Shown: positions 14,152-22,008 of the stretch, in pieces
Numbering within the stretch: the first letter of the stretch is position 1
How the letters are laid out: every line of letters starts with the position of its first letter
NCBI GenBank assembly: GCA_027061805.1
Contig: JAMOWA010000038.1
Location: 1-42,959 of the forward strand
Length of the DNA stretch: 42,959 bases
Direction of reading: 5' to 3'
From: Thermoanaerobaculia bacterium
GTDB lineage: Bacteria; Acidobacteriota; Thermoanaerobaculia; Thermoanaerobaculales; Sulfomarinibacteraceae
Position numbers and translations under genes: made by a program
The notes under the pieces: model-generated
Databases searched by the model: none
Seen by the model: only the letters and a program-made list of their open reading frames with translations
What the model was told of the DNA's origin: nothing

Positions 14152-15506
14152 TCCACACCCTGCGCCTCCACCGGGTCCTGCTGGCCGTGGTCCTCGTGGG
14201 CAACATGCTCGCCTTCGGCGGCGTGGACGCCGTCACCAGGGCCGTCACCGCGATCCTCGCGGTCATCCTGGTGGTGGATCTCCGGCGCCTGCCCGGGGTC
14301 CCCCGCCTCCACCGCGCGGCCACCGTCGCGCTGGCGATCCTGGTGCCGGTGCAGCTGATCCCCTGGCCCGCGGTGGTCCGGAACCTGCTCGAACCGGGCC
14401 TCGCCCCCTTCCTTCCCGGTGGTCTCCAGCCCCTCACGGTGGCACCCTGGGCCACGCTGGAGGCGGCCGCCACCCTGGCGGTGGCCGGCGCCGTCGCCCT
14501 CACGGCCGCCCGGATGGCCTCCACCCGGACGGGGCTCCCCGCCCTGCTTCTGCTGCTCGGTGTCACGGGGGCCCTGGCCGCCATGCTCGGCCTCGTCACG
14601 GAGCCGGGCCTTCCGGCACGGGTGCTCATGATCCGGGACAACACCGGTGGCGGCAGCCCCTACGGCCCCTTCGTCAACCGGAACCACTTCGCCCTGGCCA
14701 TGGAGCTCACGGTGCCGGCGCTCCTGGCCGTGCTGGCCGCCGCCGCACGGCACATCCGGATCCCGGGCGAGGGCAGGAGGGCTGCCACCGTCGCCATCCT
14801 GGCCGCCGGAAGCGGCACCGTCATCGCCGTGGCCGCCCTCCTCCGGAGCGGCAGCCGCGGTGGCGCGCTCTTCCTGGCCGCCGCGCTGACCGTCACGCTG
14901 CCCCTGTGGGTCCGGAGACGCCGGCGGACCCCGTGGCGGCGCGTCGCCATCCTGGCGGCCGTCATCGGTGTGGGAGCGGTGGCCCTGGCGTGGTACCAGC
15001 TCCCGGCCCTCGGGGACCGCTTCCAGGAGCTCATCGCCCTGGAGGGCGTGGACGGCAACACCCGCCTGGACCTCTGGGACGGCGCCGTGCACCTCTGGCA
15101 CCGGAGCCCCGTTGTCGGGTGCGGGCTCGGCGCCTTCCCCTTCGCCAACGGCCTTGACAAGCCCCCCACCGCCCAGCTGGTGCTGCGTCATGTTCACAAC
15201 GACTGGCTGGAGCTCCTCGCCGACGGGGGGCTCCTGGGGGGGCTCGTCCTGCTGCTCCTCGTGGGCGGCCTCGCCACCGCCCTCTGGCCAGGCCGGCTCC
15301 GTGAGCGGAGGTTCGAGCACCGTTACGCCCTGGCGGCGGCCGCCGCCGCACTGGTGGCTGTCGGCCTCCACGAGGCCGTGGGGTTCGGGCTCCGCACACC
15401 CATCAACGGGCTGCTGGCCGCCGTGTGGCTGGGCCTCGTCTGGGGGATTGCGGCCGGCGGCACGGCGGCCCGACACGGGGCAGACCCCACCGGAGGCAGG
15501 TCATGA
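14148..15506 (+). CDS. O-antigen ligase / polymerase-like membrane protein
   Basis: A protein of 452 aa with about 11-12 membrane helices. GPFVNRNHFALAMEL is the conserved loop of the Wzy_C/O-antigen ligase family. The large periplasmic loop with WDGAVHLWHRSPVVGCGLGAF and HVHNDWLELLADGG contains the family's Arg/His active region. Such proteins join or extend lipid-linked glycans in the periplasm (O-antigen ligase WaaL, polymerase Wzy, or exopolysaccharide polymerases); the exact substrate cannot be read. No glycosyltransferase is nearby. The start at 14148 overlaps the regulator stop (ATGA), and the end overlaps the next gene in the same way. Confidence 0.85.
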   Translation: MIHTLRLHRVLLAVVLVGNMLAFGGVDAVTRAVTAILAVILVVDLRRLPGVPRLHRAATVALAILVPVQLIPWPAVVRNLLEPGLAPFLPGGLQPLTVAPWATLEAAATLAVAGAVALTAARMASTRTGLPALLLLLGVTGALAAMLGLVTEPGLPARVLMIRDNTGGGSPYGPFVNRNHFALAMELTVPALLAVLAAAARHIRIPGEGRRAATVAILAAGSGTVIAVAALLRSGSRGGALFLAAALTVTLPLWVRRRRRTPWRRVAILAAVIGVGAVALAWYQLPALGDRFQELIALEGVDGNTRLDLWDGAVHLWHRSPVVGCGLGAFPFANGLDKPPTAQLVLRHVHNDWLELLADGGLLGGLVLLLLVGGLATALWPGRLRERRFEHRYALAAAAAALVAVGLHEAVGFGLRTPINGLLAAVWLGLVWGIAAGGTAARHGADPTGGRS

Positions 15507-15973
15507 ACCAGGTGGCCGTCCAGCAGCTCCTCCCCGGACACCTCCGGAGGATGCGCCTGACCGCGGCCGCATCCGTGGCGGTGCCGCTCCTCGCTGCCGT
15601 CGCCTCCTTCCGGCTCCCCCGCATCGCCACCGGTCTGCCGCCCCTGGCGGTGAGCTTCCTGGCGTTGGCCGGGAGCCTGTGGATCGGGTTCTCCGCGGAC
15701 CGTCACGCCCGGAAGCTCATGGAGAGGATCCGGCGCCGCCACGAGGAGCACGGGGACACGGCACGGCTCCTCGCCGACCACCGGCGCGTGCTCGTGGCGG
15801 TGCTCCTCCGGCTCCAGGTGGTCACCCTCCTGGGCCTGGCCACCGCCGTCTCGGGCACGGGGCCCACCGCGGCCCTCCTCCACTTCGCCCTGGCGGTGAT
15901 CCTCATGGGGCTCGCCTGGCCCACCGAGCACAAGACGCTGCTCCTCCTCCGGAGGACCGGCGTGCTCCACTGA
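15503..15973 (+). CDS. Four-helix membrane protein of unknown function
   Basis: A protein of 156 aa with four hydrophobic segments (about 20-40, 46-65, 95-117 and 122-142). A basic-acidic cytosolic loop (DRHARKLMERIRRRHEEHGD) lies between the second and third. I do not recognise a family. The start at 15503 overlaps the stop of the ligase-like gene (ATGA), making it the last of four coupled genes. The position suggests an accessory role for the glycan-ligase-like protein or the signalling pair. It ends 58 bases before a convergent gene. Confidence 0.8.
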   Translation: MNQVAVQQLLPGHLRRMRLTAAASVAVPLLAAVASFRLPRIATGLPPLAVSFLALAGSLWIGFSADRHARKLMERIRRRHEEHGDTARLLADHRRVLVAVLLRLQVVTLLGLATAVSGTGPTAALLHFALAVILMGLAWPTEHKTLLLLRRTGVLH

Positions 15974-16031
15974 GGCTCCGGCCGGGAGTCCGGCACGCCC
16001 CGTCCGGCGGATCCCAGCCCCCGCCCGGTCC

Positions 16032-19000
16032 CTACTCCAGCTCCACGGCGGGCAGGTACACGGGATCGCCTGACACGTTGTCCACCACCGAGGCGTAGGC
16101 GAGCAGCCTGCGGAAGTAGTATCGGGAGCTCAGGATGGCGTACCCCCCCACCACGCTGCCCGCCCCCACCTGCCGGAAGACCCTGTTGAGCTGCACGTAC
16201 TCGTAGGGACGCAGCGTCACCTTGATCTCGCCCAGTCGCATGCCCTCCGCGGTGTAGAGCCCCACGGTGATGTAGGAGGTGCTCCCCCCCACCTCCAGGA
16301 GCCCGATGTTCGTCCTGAACCCGTGGGTATCGGAGGGTGACCCCGCGAGCTGGATCAGCCGGCTCCGGTGGCCCCAGGGCTTCCCGTCGGGCCTCGGTAC
16401 CGCGGGAATGAACTGGCCGTACGTTCCTCCCGGCACGTCGTTGTAGGTGCGGGAGGTGGCCATGATGGTCCCCGAGGAGGGCCGGATCCTGAGGGCCGCC
16501 GCCCCCGAGAACCCGAACACGCCGTGGAGCACGTCGGCCAGGCGCAGGCTCCGGCCCGGTCCGAGCGTGAAGGATGCGGACTCCGGGGACGTGTTCTGCC
16601 GGTCCCGTTCCAGCACCTCCACGGTGAAGGACGCGGTGGTGGTGCCAGGGTTGTGCACCTCGAGGTCCGTCCGCCAGCTGGTGCCCGCCGCACCACCCAC
16701 GTGGGCGGCCGCCGGGACGTACAGGGGGGTCCCGGAGCTGGCCTCCACGGGGAGGATCAGCACGGGGTCGCCCGAGTGCTCGTCCACCACCGAGGCATAC
16801 GTGAAGAACCTCGCGCCGGGGGTCTGTGAACGCACCACGGCGTAGGCGTCCTCCACGTCGGCTCCGCCACCGAAGATGTCGGTCTTCTGGTAGTACCCCC
16901 ACGCCGGAACGCCAAAGCTCCTGCTCCCCAGTGGGGTGCCGTCGGCATCGTGGAGCTCCACCTGCACGGTGATGCTGGATCCCGAGGCGTTGGCGAAGCC
17001 GATGTTGGTGCGGTAGTCCGCGGTCCGGATGAGCTGGATGAGGCGTGCCTCCTCGCCGCGCTCCAGGGCCCGCAGCACGGGCGAGCCGGGAATGAACTGG
17101 CCGTAGGTCCCCCCGGGCACATCGTTGTAGGTGCGGGAGGTCACCTGAAGGGGCTCGTCCGAGGCCACCAGGATGGCTCCGGCGCCGCTCTCCAGCCCGA
17201 ACAGGCCGGCCACCACGTCGTCGAGCACCAGCGAGGCCTGGCGCTCCACCGTGATCCTGTGACCCACGGCATCGCTGTTGTCCCGCCCCCTGGCCAGGAA
17301 GTAGAGCACCACGGAGGCATCCCGCGTCCCCGGGTTGTGGAGCACCACGTCGGTCCGCCAGTTGGTTCCCTCCTGGCCCGAGGCGTGAGCCGCGGCCGGG
17401 ATCATGGAGAGCTCCAGGGAGCCCTCCAGCTCCGTGACGGGCGGCGCGGAGGACGCCACCACGTGCACCGGCGTCCTGGCGAAGCAGGCCGCACCGTTCA
17501 CCGTGATCTCCAGGGGCACCCAGCCCAGGCGGGAACCCGAGGTGAAGGTGGCCCGGTAGCTCCCGTCGCCCAGATCCGTGAATGCGGTGAGGCTCCCGTC
17601 GGCAGCCGTTCCGGAGACCGCCTGGCCCGGCATGGGATCGCCCACGAGGTCCCTCACCGTCATCGTGATGGTGGAGACATCCCCTCCGGGAGCGATCTGC
17701 CGAGGGCTGGCCACAGCCTCGAGCCCGGCACAGGTGACACACCCCAGGTCCACGCTCTCCAGGAAGATGGCGGTTGGCATCCAGGCCGTGCGGGTGGCGC
17801 GGTCCACCGCCACGGCCCACGGAGTCCGCCGCATCTGGATCGACCGGACGAGGACCGGGCTCCAGGGGTCCGAGACATCCACGATCTCCAGCGACTTGAG
17901 ACGGACGTGGTCGACCACGCAGTAGACGACCTTTCCCACCACCTCCAGGTTCCAGAACTCCCCGATCAGGACTCCGGCGGGACGGGGGTGGACGGGATCT
18001 GCAATGTCGATCACCTGGAGGCCCCCGTTCCGGTCGGCCACGTAGGCGAAGTCGCCCTCCACGGCCACCTTCATCGCGAGCCAGCGCGTGTCGCACCTCC
18101 CGATCATGTGCGGGTTCCGGGGGTCCGCCAGGTCCACGACCGCCAGGCCCTCCATCCAGTCGGCCACGTAGGCCCGACTTCCCTTCACGGCCACACCGTA
18201 GGCTGCACCCGGTGAGCGCAACGTGGAAAGGAGCCGCGGATCCCCGGGGTCGGAGACATCCACAACGTGGAGCCCCATCCCTCCGCTGGCCACGAGGACC
18301 GTGGAGCCCGACACGGCGATATCCTGCACGCCACCGTTCAACCTGATCTTGCCCAGGAGGACCGGGTTCGCGGGTCTCGAGACATCGAGCACGTACAGGT
18401 CACCCAGCAGCCCCCCCACGTAGGCCCTGCTCCCGGAGACCTCCACCGCCAGGGCGTTGTCGATGGCCTCGTACCGGCCCACGACCGAGGTGTGGTCCGG
18501 ATCCGAGACATTCACGATGAGCAGGCCGGCCAGGCCATCCGCCACCCAGGCGTGGCCACCGGCCACGGCAACGTCACGGGCCTGCCCCTCGGAGCCCGCC
18601 CATCCCAGCGGCTGGGGGTCGGAGCCGTCGGACACGTCCACCACCGAGAACCCCTCCCAGTCCCAGGCCACGTACGCCGTCGTGCCCACCACGTCCACCC
18701 CCCTGGCGTACCAGTGGCTCCGGTCGCTGCCATGGAGAACAGGGGCCGTGGGGTCGGACACGTCCATGATCCGGAGGCCCGAGGCCCAGCTGGCGAGGTA
18801 GAGGCGGTCGTTCCGCGCCTCCAGGTCGTACGCGATGCCGCCCACGGAGGTGGTGCTCACCAGCCTCGGGGTCCGCGGATCGGACACGTCGATACCCCTG
18901 AGCATGCCGTCCCACAGCCAGGCCACGCCGCCGCCCACGGTGAGCGACCACCCGCTGGTGCGAAGCCCCCCCAACGCTCCGATCTCGACGGGCGAGGTGG

Positions 19001-19601
19001 GGTCCGACAGGTCCACGACCCTGAAGGTGGCCGTGCCATCCAGGAGGTAGGCGTACCGCCCCGACATCGCGCACGCCCCCATGGCCGAGGGGGGATCGAA
19101 GGCGCCCAGCAGCTCCGGGTGTGCCGGGTCGGAGGCGTCCAGGATCAGGACGCCCGCGTACCTGTCGGCCACGTACACCAGGGTGCCGTCCACCACAACC
19201 TCGAAGGCGAGGTTCTCCGTGGCGTGGCTCCCGAGCTCCTCCGGGTGCTCGGGATCGGAGACGTCCACGCTCCGGAGGCCGCCGAAGCCGTCCGCGACCC
19301 AGGCCACACCGTCGGCCACGTCGATCCCGTAGGCCTCCTCGGGAAGGCCGAGCTCCCCGATCTTCACCGGCGAGCGGGGGTTGCCCACATCGTAGACGGC
19401 GAGCCCGTGGACCCCTGCCGTGTAGGCGAGATTCCCCACCACCTTCACCGCCCTGGGCGCGGTGTTGAGGCCCCCGAAATCCTCGTGGGCCGCGTCGAGC
19501 CCCGGACAGACCTGGGCGGAGAGTGGCTGCCCGCTCCAGAGCAGGACAACGGTGACCAGAGAGATCAGGAATGACCCTGGAAAAAATGGCCTGCCGCGCA
19601 T
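16032..19601 (-). CDS. Secreted LVIVD-repeat beta-propeller protein with Ig-like and duplicated C-terminal domains
   Basis: A protein of 1189 aa. Residues 1-31 are a signal peptide (MRGRPFFPGSF, hydrophobic core, LSAQVC). Residues about 35-620 hold 13 LVIVD repeats (LAVYDVGNP, LRSVDVSDP, VLILDASDP ... LEIVDVSDP) and a degenerate fourteenth (FLESVDLG), which would suit two seven-bladed propellers. Residues about 622-715 look like a bacterial Ig-like domain (SPRQIAPGGDVSTITMTVRD). Two tandem copies of a domain of about 225 aa follow (732-955 and 961-1189). Each has PAAAH, WRTD, HNPGT, TSRTYNDVPGGTYGQFIP, RTNIG and YASVVD...SGDPV. No membrane anchor is seen, so it is probably exported. The start at 19601 has GGGAGGTG 5-12 bases upstream. 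Function unknown; propellers of this type usually bind ligands. Confidence 0.88.
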   Translation of the reverse strand: MRGRPFFPGSFLISLVTVVLLWSGQPLSAQVCPGLDAAHEDFGGLNTAPRAVKVVGNLAYTAGVHGLAVYDVGNPRSPVKIGELGLPEEAYGIDVADGVAWVADGFGGLRSVDVSDPEHPEELGSHATENLAFEVVVDGTLVYVADRYAGVLILDASDPAHPELLGAFDPPSAMGACAMSGRYAYLLDGTATFRVVDLSDPTSPVEIGALGGLRTSGWSLTVGGGVAWLWDGMLRGIDVSDPRTPRLVSTTSVGGIAYDLEARNDRLYLASWASGLRIMDVSDPTAPVLHGSDRSHWYARGVDVVGTTAYVAWDWEGFSVVDVSDGSDPQPLGWAGSEGQARDVAVAGGHAWVADGLAGLLIVNVSDPDHTSVVGRYEAIDNALAVEVSGSRAYVGGLLGDLYVLDVSRPANPVLLGKIRLNGGVQDIAVSGSTVLVASGGMGLHVVDVSDPGDPRLLSTLRSPGAAYGVAVKGSRAYVADWMEGLAVVDLADPRNPHMIGRCDTRWLAMKVAVEGDFAYVADRNGGLQVIDIADPVHPRPAGVLIGEFWNLEVVGKVVYCVVDHVRLKSLEIVDVSDPWSPVLVRSIQMRRTPWAVAVDRATRTAWMPTAIFLESVDLGCVTCAGLEAVASPRQIAPGGDVSTITMTVRDLVGDPMPGQAVSGTAADGSLTAFTDLGDGSYRATFTSGSRLGWVPLEITVNGAACFARTPVHVVASSAPPVTELEGSLELSMIPAAAHASGQEGTNWRTDVVLHNPGTRDASVVLYFLARGRDNSDAVGHRITVERQASLVLDDVVAGLFGLESGAGAILVASDEPLQVTSRTYNDVPGGTYGQFIPGSPVLRALERGEEARLIQLIRTADYRTNIGFANASGSSITVQVELHDADGTPLGSRSFGVPAWGYYQKTDIFGGGADVEDAYAVVRSQTPGARFFTYASVVDEHSGDPVLILPVEASSGTPLYVPAAAHVGGAAGTSWRTDLEVHNPGTTTASFTVEVLERDRQNTSPESASFTLGPGRSLRLADVLHGVFGFSGAAALRIRPSSGTIMATSRTYNDVPGGTYGQFIPAVPRPDGKPWGHRSRLIQLAGSPSDTHGFRTNIGLLEVGGSTSYITVGLYTAEGMRLGEIKVTLRPYEYVQLNRVFRQVGAGSVVGGYAILSSRYYFRRLLAYASVVDNVSGDPVYLPAVELE

Positions 19602-19895
19602 GAGAGCACCTCCCGTTCCCGATGCTCCGGGCCTCCGGCGGCACACCCGTGGGAGACGAATCTCACCCCCGCCATCCATGGAATTCCACGAGAAAGGCGC
19701 CGGAAGGCGGTATTCCGGAGGCTCCGGTATTCCAGACAAGAACCTAGCCCCCGGTTCATTCCCCGTCAAGGCCCACCGGAGATTCCCGGTGAGGGCCAGC
19801 GTGTCGGGGTCCGTGACCGGATCAGAGGCCAGGCCCGCCTCGTCCTTCACTCCTCACCCTCGACCCTCCACCCTTCCCCTCTCCCGTGCGGATCC
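19602..19895. other. Divergent intergenic region with a 9-bp direct repeat
   Basis: Upstream of the LVIVD gene (leftward) and the GntR gene (rightward). CGGTATTCC occurs at 19708-19716 and 19725-19733, 17 bases apart, and the sequence between includes the palindrome ccggag-g-ctccgg (19715-19727). It may be a regulator site for the leftward gene. No ORF; no clear sigma70 promoter for the leftward gene. Confidence 0.4.
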
Positions 19896-19924
19896 TTGCA
19901 TCTCGTATACACATTGTATACAAT
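19896..19924 (+). promoter_or_regulatory. GntR promoter with overlapping palindromic operator
   Basis: TTGCAT at 19896-19901, a 17-bp spacer and TACAAT at 19919-19924. The perfect 12-bp palindrome ATTGTATACAAT (19913-19924) covers the -10 box, and a further half site GTATAC is at 19905-19910. TTGTATACAA-type palindromes are typical of FCD-type GntR operators, so autoregulation is likely. The GTG at 19931 is 6 bases after the -10 box, so the mRNA should be leaderless. Confidence 0.8.
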
Positions 19925-19930
19925 CCTGCC

Positions 19931-20638
19931 GTGGCCCGGATCCGCCCCGTACCCGCCGCCTCGAGGCAGACCGTCACGGAGTCCGTCTACCAGGCGCTCC
20001 GGCGCGACATCATCACGCTCCGGCACCGTCCGGGAGCCTCGCTCACGGAGGCAGAGCTCGCCGCGGCCTACGGCTCGAGCCGGGTCCCGGTCCGGGAGGC
20101 CTGCCGGCGCCTCCAGCAGGAGGGCCTGCTCACCGCCATCCCCTACAAGGGGTACTTCGTCAGCCAGATCTCGTCCAGGGAGATCGCCGACTGCTTCGAC
20201 CTGCGCGAGGTGCTCGAGACCGGCGCCGTCCGTCGCGCCGTGGAGCTGGTCACCCCCGGCGAGATCCGGGATCTCGAGAAACTGGCGCAGGTGGAGTACA
20301 CCTACCACGACTGGGACTCCTACGCGGAGTTCCTCGAACACAACCGCGAGTTCCACGTGTGCCTGGCCGCTCTGGGGGGCAACGACCGTCTCGTGGGTGT
20401 CCTGGACGACCTGCTGGGCACCATGCAGCGGTTCTTCTTCCTGGGGCTCGACCTGGGTGACTTCGGCACCCAGATGCGGCACGAGCACGAATGTCTCGTG
20501 AACGCCCTGCGTTCGCGTTCCGCCGACGAGGCCGTGACCTGCATCAGGGAGCAGATCGCCGCCTCCCGCCGGAGGATCCAGCGGGCCCTGGTCCGCGATG
20601 GGATCCCCCTCCCCCTGGAACTGGACGCACCCCACTAA
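19931..20638 (+). CDS. GntR-family transcription regulator, FCD type
   Basis: A protein of 235 aa. The N-terminal winged helix (about 10-75) has VTESVYQALRRDIITLRHRP and the recognition helix GSSRVPVREACRRLQQEGLL. The C-terminal all-helical FCD domain (about 85-220) has DLREVLETGAVRRAVEL, LEHNREFH and HECLVNALRSRSADEAV, with the His/Asp residues that usually bind a metal and a small carboxylate. The GTG at 19931 is chosen because the -10 box ends 6 bases before it; an ATG at 19886 lies before the promoter. The aminotransferase-like gene begins 31 bases downstream on the same strand and is the obvious candidate target. The ligand is unknown. Confidence 0.92.
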   Translation: MARIRPVPAASRQTVTESVYQALRRDIITLRHRPGASLTEAELAAAYGSSRVPVREACRRLQQEGLLTAIPYKGYFVSQISSREIADCFDLREVLETGAVRRAVELVTPGEIRDLEKLAQVEYTYHDWDSYAEFLEHNREFHVCLAALGGNDRLVGVLDDLLGTMQRFFFLGLDLGDFGTQMRHEHECLVNALRSRSADEAVTCIREQIAASRRRIQRALVRDGIPLPLELDAPH

Positions 20639-20669
20639 GAGGAGGCGTCCGATCGGATCGAGGTGTGAC

Positions 20670-21845
20670 ATGCCCGATTTCATCTACCTGGACAACGCCG
20701 CCACCACCTTCCCCAAGCCTGCCGAGGTCATCGACGCCATGTCGGAGTTCTGCCGCAGGCGCGGGGTCAATCCCGGCCGCACGGGCTTCGACCTGGCCCT
20801 GGAGGCCGAGGAGACGGTGGCCGCCACACGGACCGCACTCACGAGCCTCTTCGGGGGCACCGATCCCAACCGGCTGGTGTTCACCCACAACGTCACCGAC
20901 GCCCTGAACCTGCTCATCAACAGTGTCCTCGAGCCCGGTGACCACGTGATCTCCACCTGCCTGGAGCACAACTCCGTGCTCCGTCCCCTCCACTACCACG
21001 CGGAACGGGGCGTGTCGGTGGACTTCGTCCCCTTCGACGGGAACGGCCACGTGGACCCGGGAGACATCGGGGCGAGGATCCGGCCCGACACGAAGCTCGT
21101 CATCATGAACCACGGATCGAACGTCCTTGGAACCCTCCAGCCCGTGGCCGACGTGGGCGCCATCTGTCGCCGCCACGGTGTGATGTTCGCCGTGGACGCG
21201 GCCCAGACCGCCGGGGTCGTGGACATCGACATCGGCGCCATGAACATCGACGTGCTCTGCTTCACCGGGCACAAGTCGCTCTACGGCCCGACCGGTACCG
21301 GCGGGATGTACGTGGCCGAGCACGTGGAGATCCACCCCTGCCGGTCGGGCGGCACCGGCGTGAAGAGCGCCCTGAGAACGCAGCCTCGCGAGTACCCCTG
21401 GCGGATGGAGTTCGGCACGTTGAACACCGTGGGCATCGCGGGCCTCCTGGCGGGCCAGCGGTGGATCATCTCCCACGGGGGTGTGGGAGCCATCCTCGCC
21501 GAGGAGATGGAGCTCGCACGCCGGCTTCGCGACGGCCTGGCAACCACGGAGGGCGTGACCCTGTACTGCGCCGACATGGACCGCCCCCACCTTCCGGTGC
21601 TGGCGTTCAACGTGGACGGCCTCGTGGCGGAGCAGGTGGGCCAGCTCCTCGACGTGGATCACGAGGTGATCACCAGGACAGGCCTCCACTGTGCTCCTCT
21701 CGTCCACGAGGGAATCGGCACCGCGGAGAGAGGAGGAAGCGTCCGCTTCTCGGTGGGTGCGTTCAACTCGGATGCCGACGTGGACCGCGCCCTCGGCGCC
21801 GTGGCAGAGATCGCCGCCTACGCCCTGGAGGGCACCGCGACCTGA
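20670..21845 (+). CDS. Class V aminotransferase, cysteine desulfurase type
   Basis: A protein of 391 aa, a cytosolic PLP enzyme. YLDNAATTFPKP is the family opening. K202 (FTGHKSLYGPTG) should form the PLP aldimine; DAAQTAGVVDIDI holds the cofactor Asp. RTGLHCAPLVH with C341, then GSVRFSVGAFN, is the active-site loop of the EF2568-like subgroup of cysteine desulfurases, which takes sulfur from cysteine as an enzyme persulfide. The ATG at 20670 has GAGGTG 5-10 bases upstream. No isc, suf or selenium gene is close. The only partner is the GntR/FCD regulator 31 bases upstream, so the physiological substrate could differ from cysteine. ORF and family are certain, substrate less so. Confidence 0.9.
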   Translation: MPDFIYLDNAATTFPKPAEVIDAMSEFCRRRGVNPGRTGFDLALEAEETVAATRTALTSLFGGTDPNRLVFTHNVTDALNLLINSVLEPGDHVISTCLEHNSVLRPLHYHAERGVSVDFVPFDGNGHVDPGDIGARIRPDTKLVIMNHGSNVLGTLQPVADVGAICRRHGVMFAVDAAQTAGVVDIDIGAMNIDVLCFTGHKSLYGPTGTGGMYVAEHVEIHPCRSGGTGVKSALRTQPREYPWRMEFGTLNTVGIAGLLAGQRWIISHGGVGAILAEEMELARRLRDGLATTEGVTLYCADMDRPHLPVLAFNVDGLVAEQVGQLLDVDHEVITRTGLHCAPLVHEGIGTAERGGSVRFSVGAFNSDADVDRALGAVAEIAAYALEGTAT

Positions 21846-21924
21846 GGTGCGGTTGCGGGCCGGTTCTCGATCGGACCGGTGACCGTGGCCGTGCCCCCGG
21901 CGTCGGCTCACTGTCCCTTCCCCG

Positions 21925-21953
21925 TTGACACCCGCACACCCCTGGTCTAGCCT
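21925..21953 (+). promoter_or_regulatory. Sigma70 promoter of the Ser/Thr kinase gene
   Basis: TTGACA (21925-21930), 17-bp spacer, TAGCCT (21948-21953). Transcription should begin near 21960. This rules out the TTG at 21925 as the start codon of the kinase gene, although the frame is open from there. Confidence 0.75.
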
Positions 21954-22008
21954 GAGGGCACCGGCTGGGACGGACAGCGGGCGGGACGTGGCCAGGGAGA
22001 GTGCACAG

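Noticed and set aside
21925-22008. Longer N-terminus for the kinase from TTG 21925
   Set aside because: The TTG is part of the TTGACA -35 box of a well-spaced promoter, so it cannot be in the mRNA.
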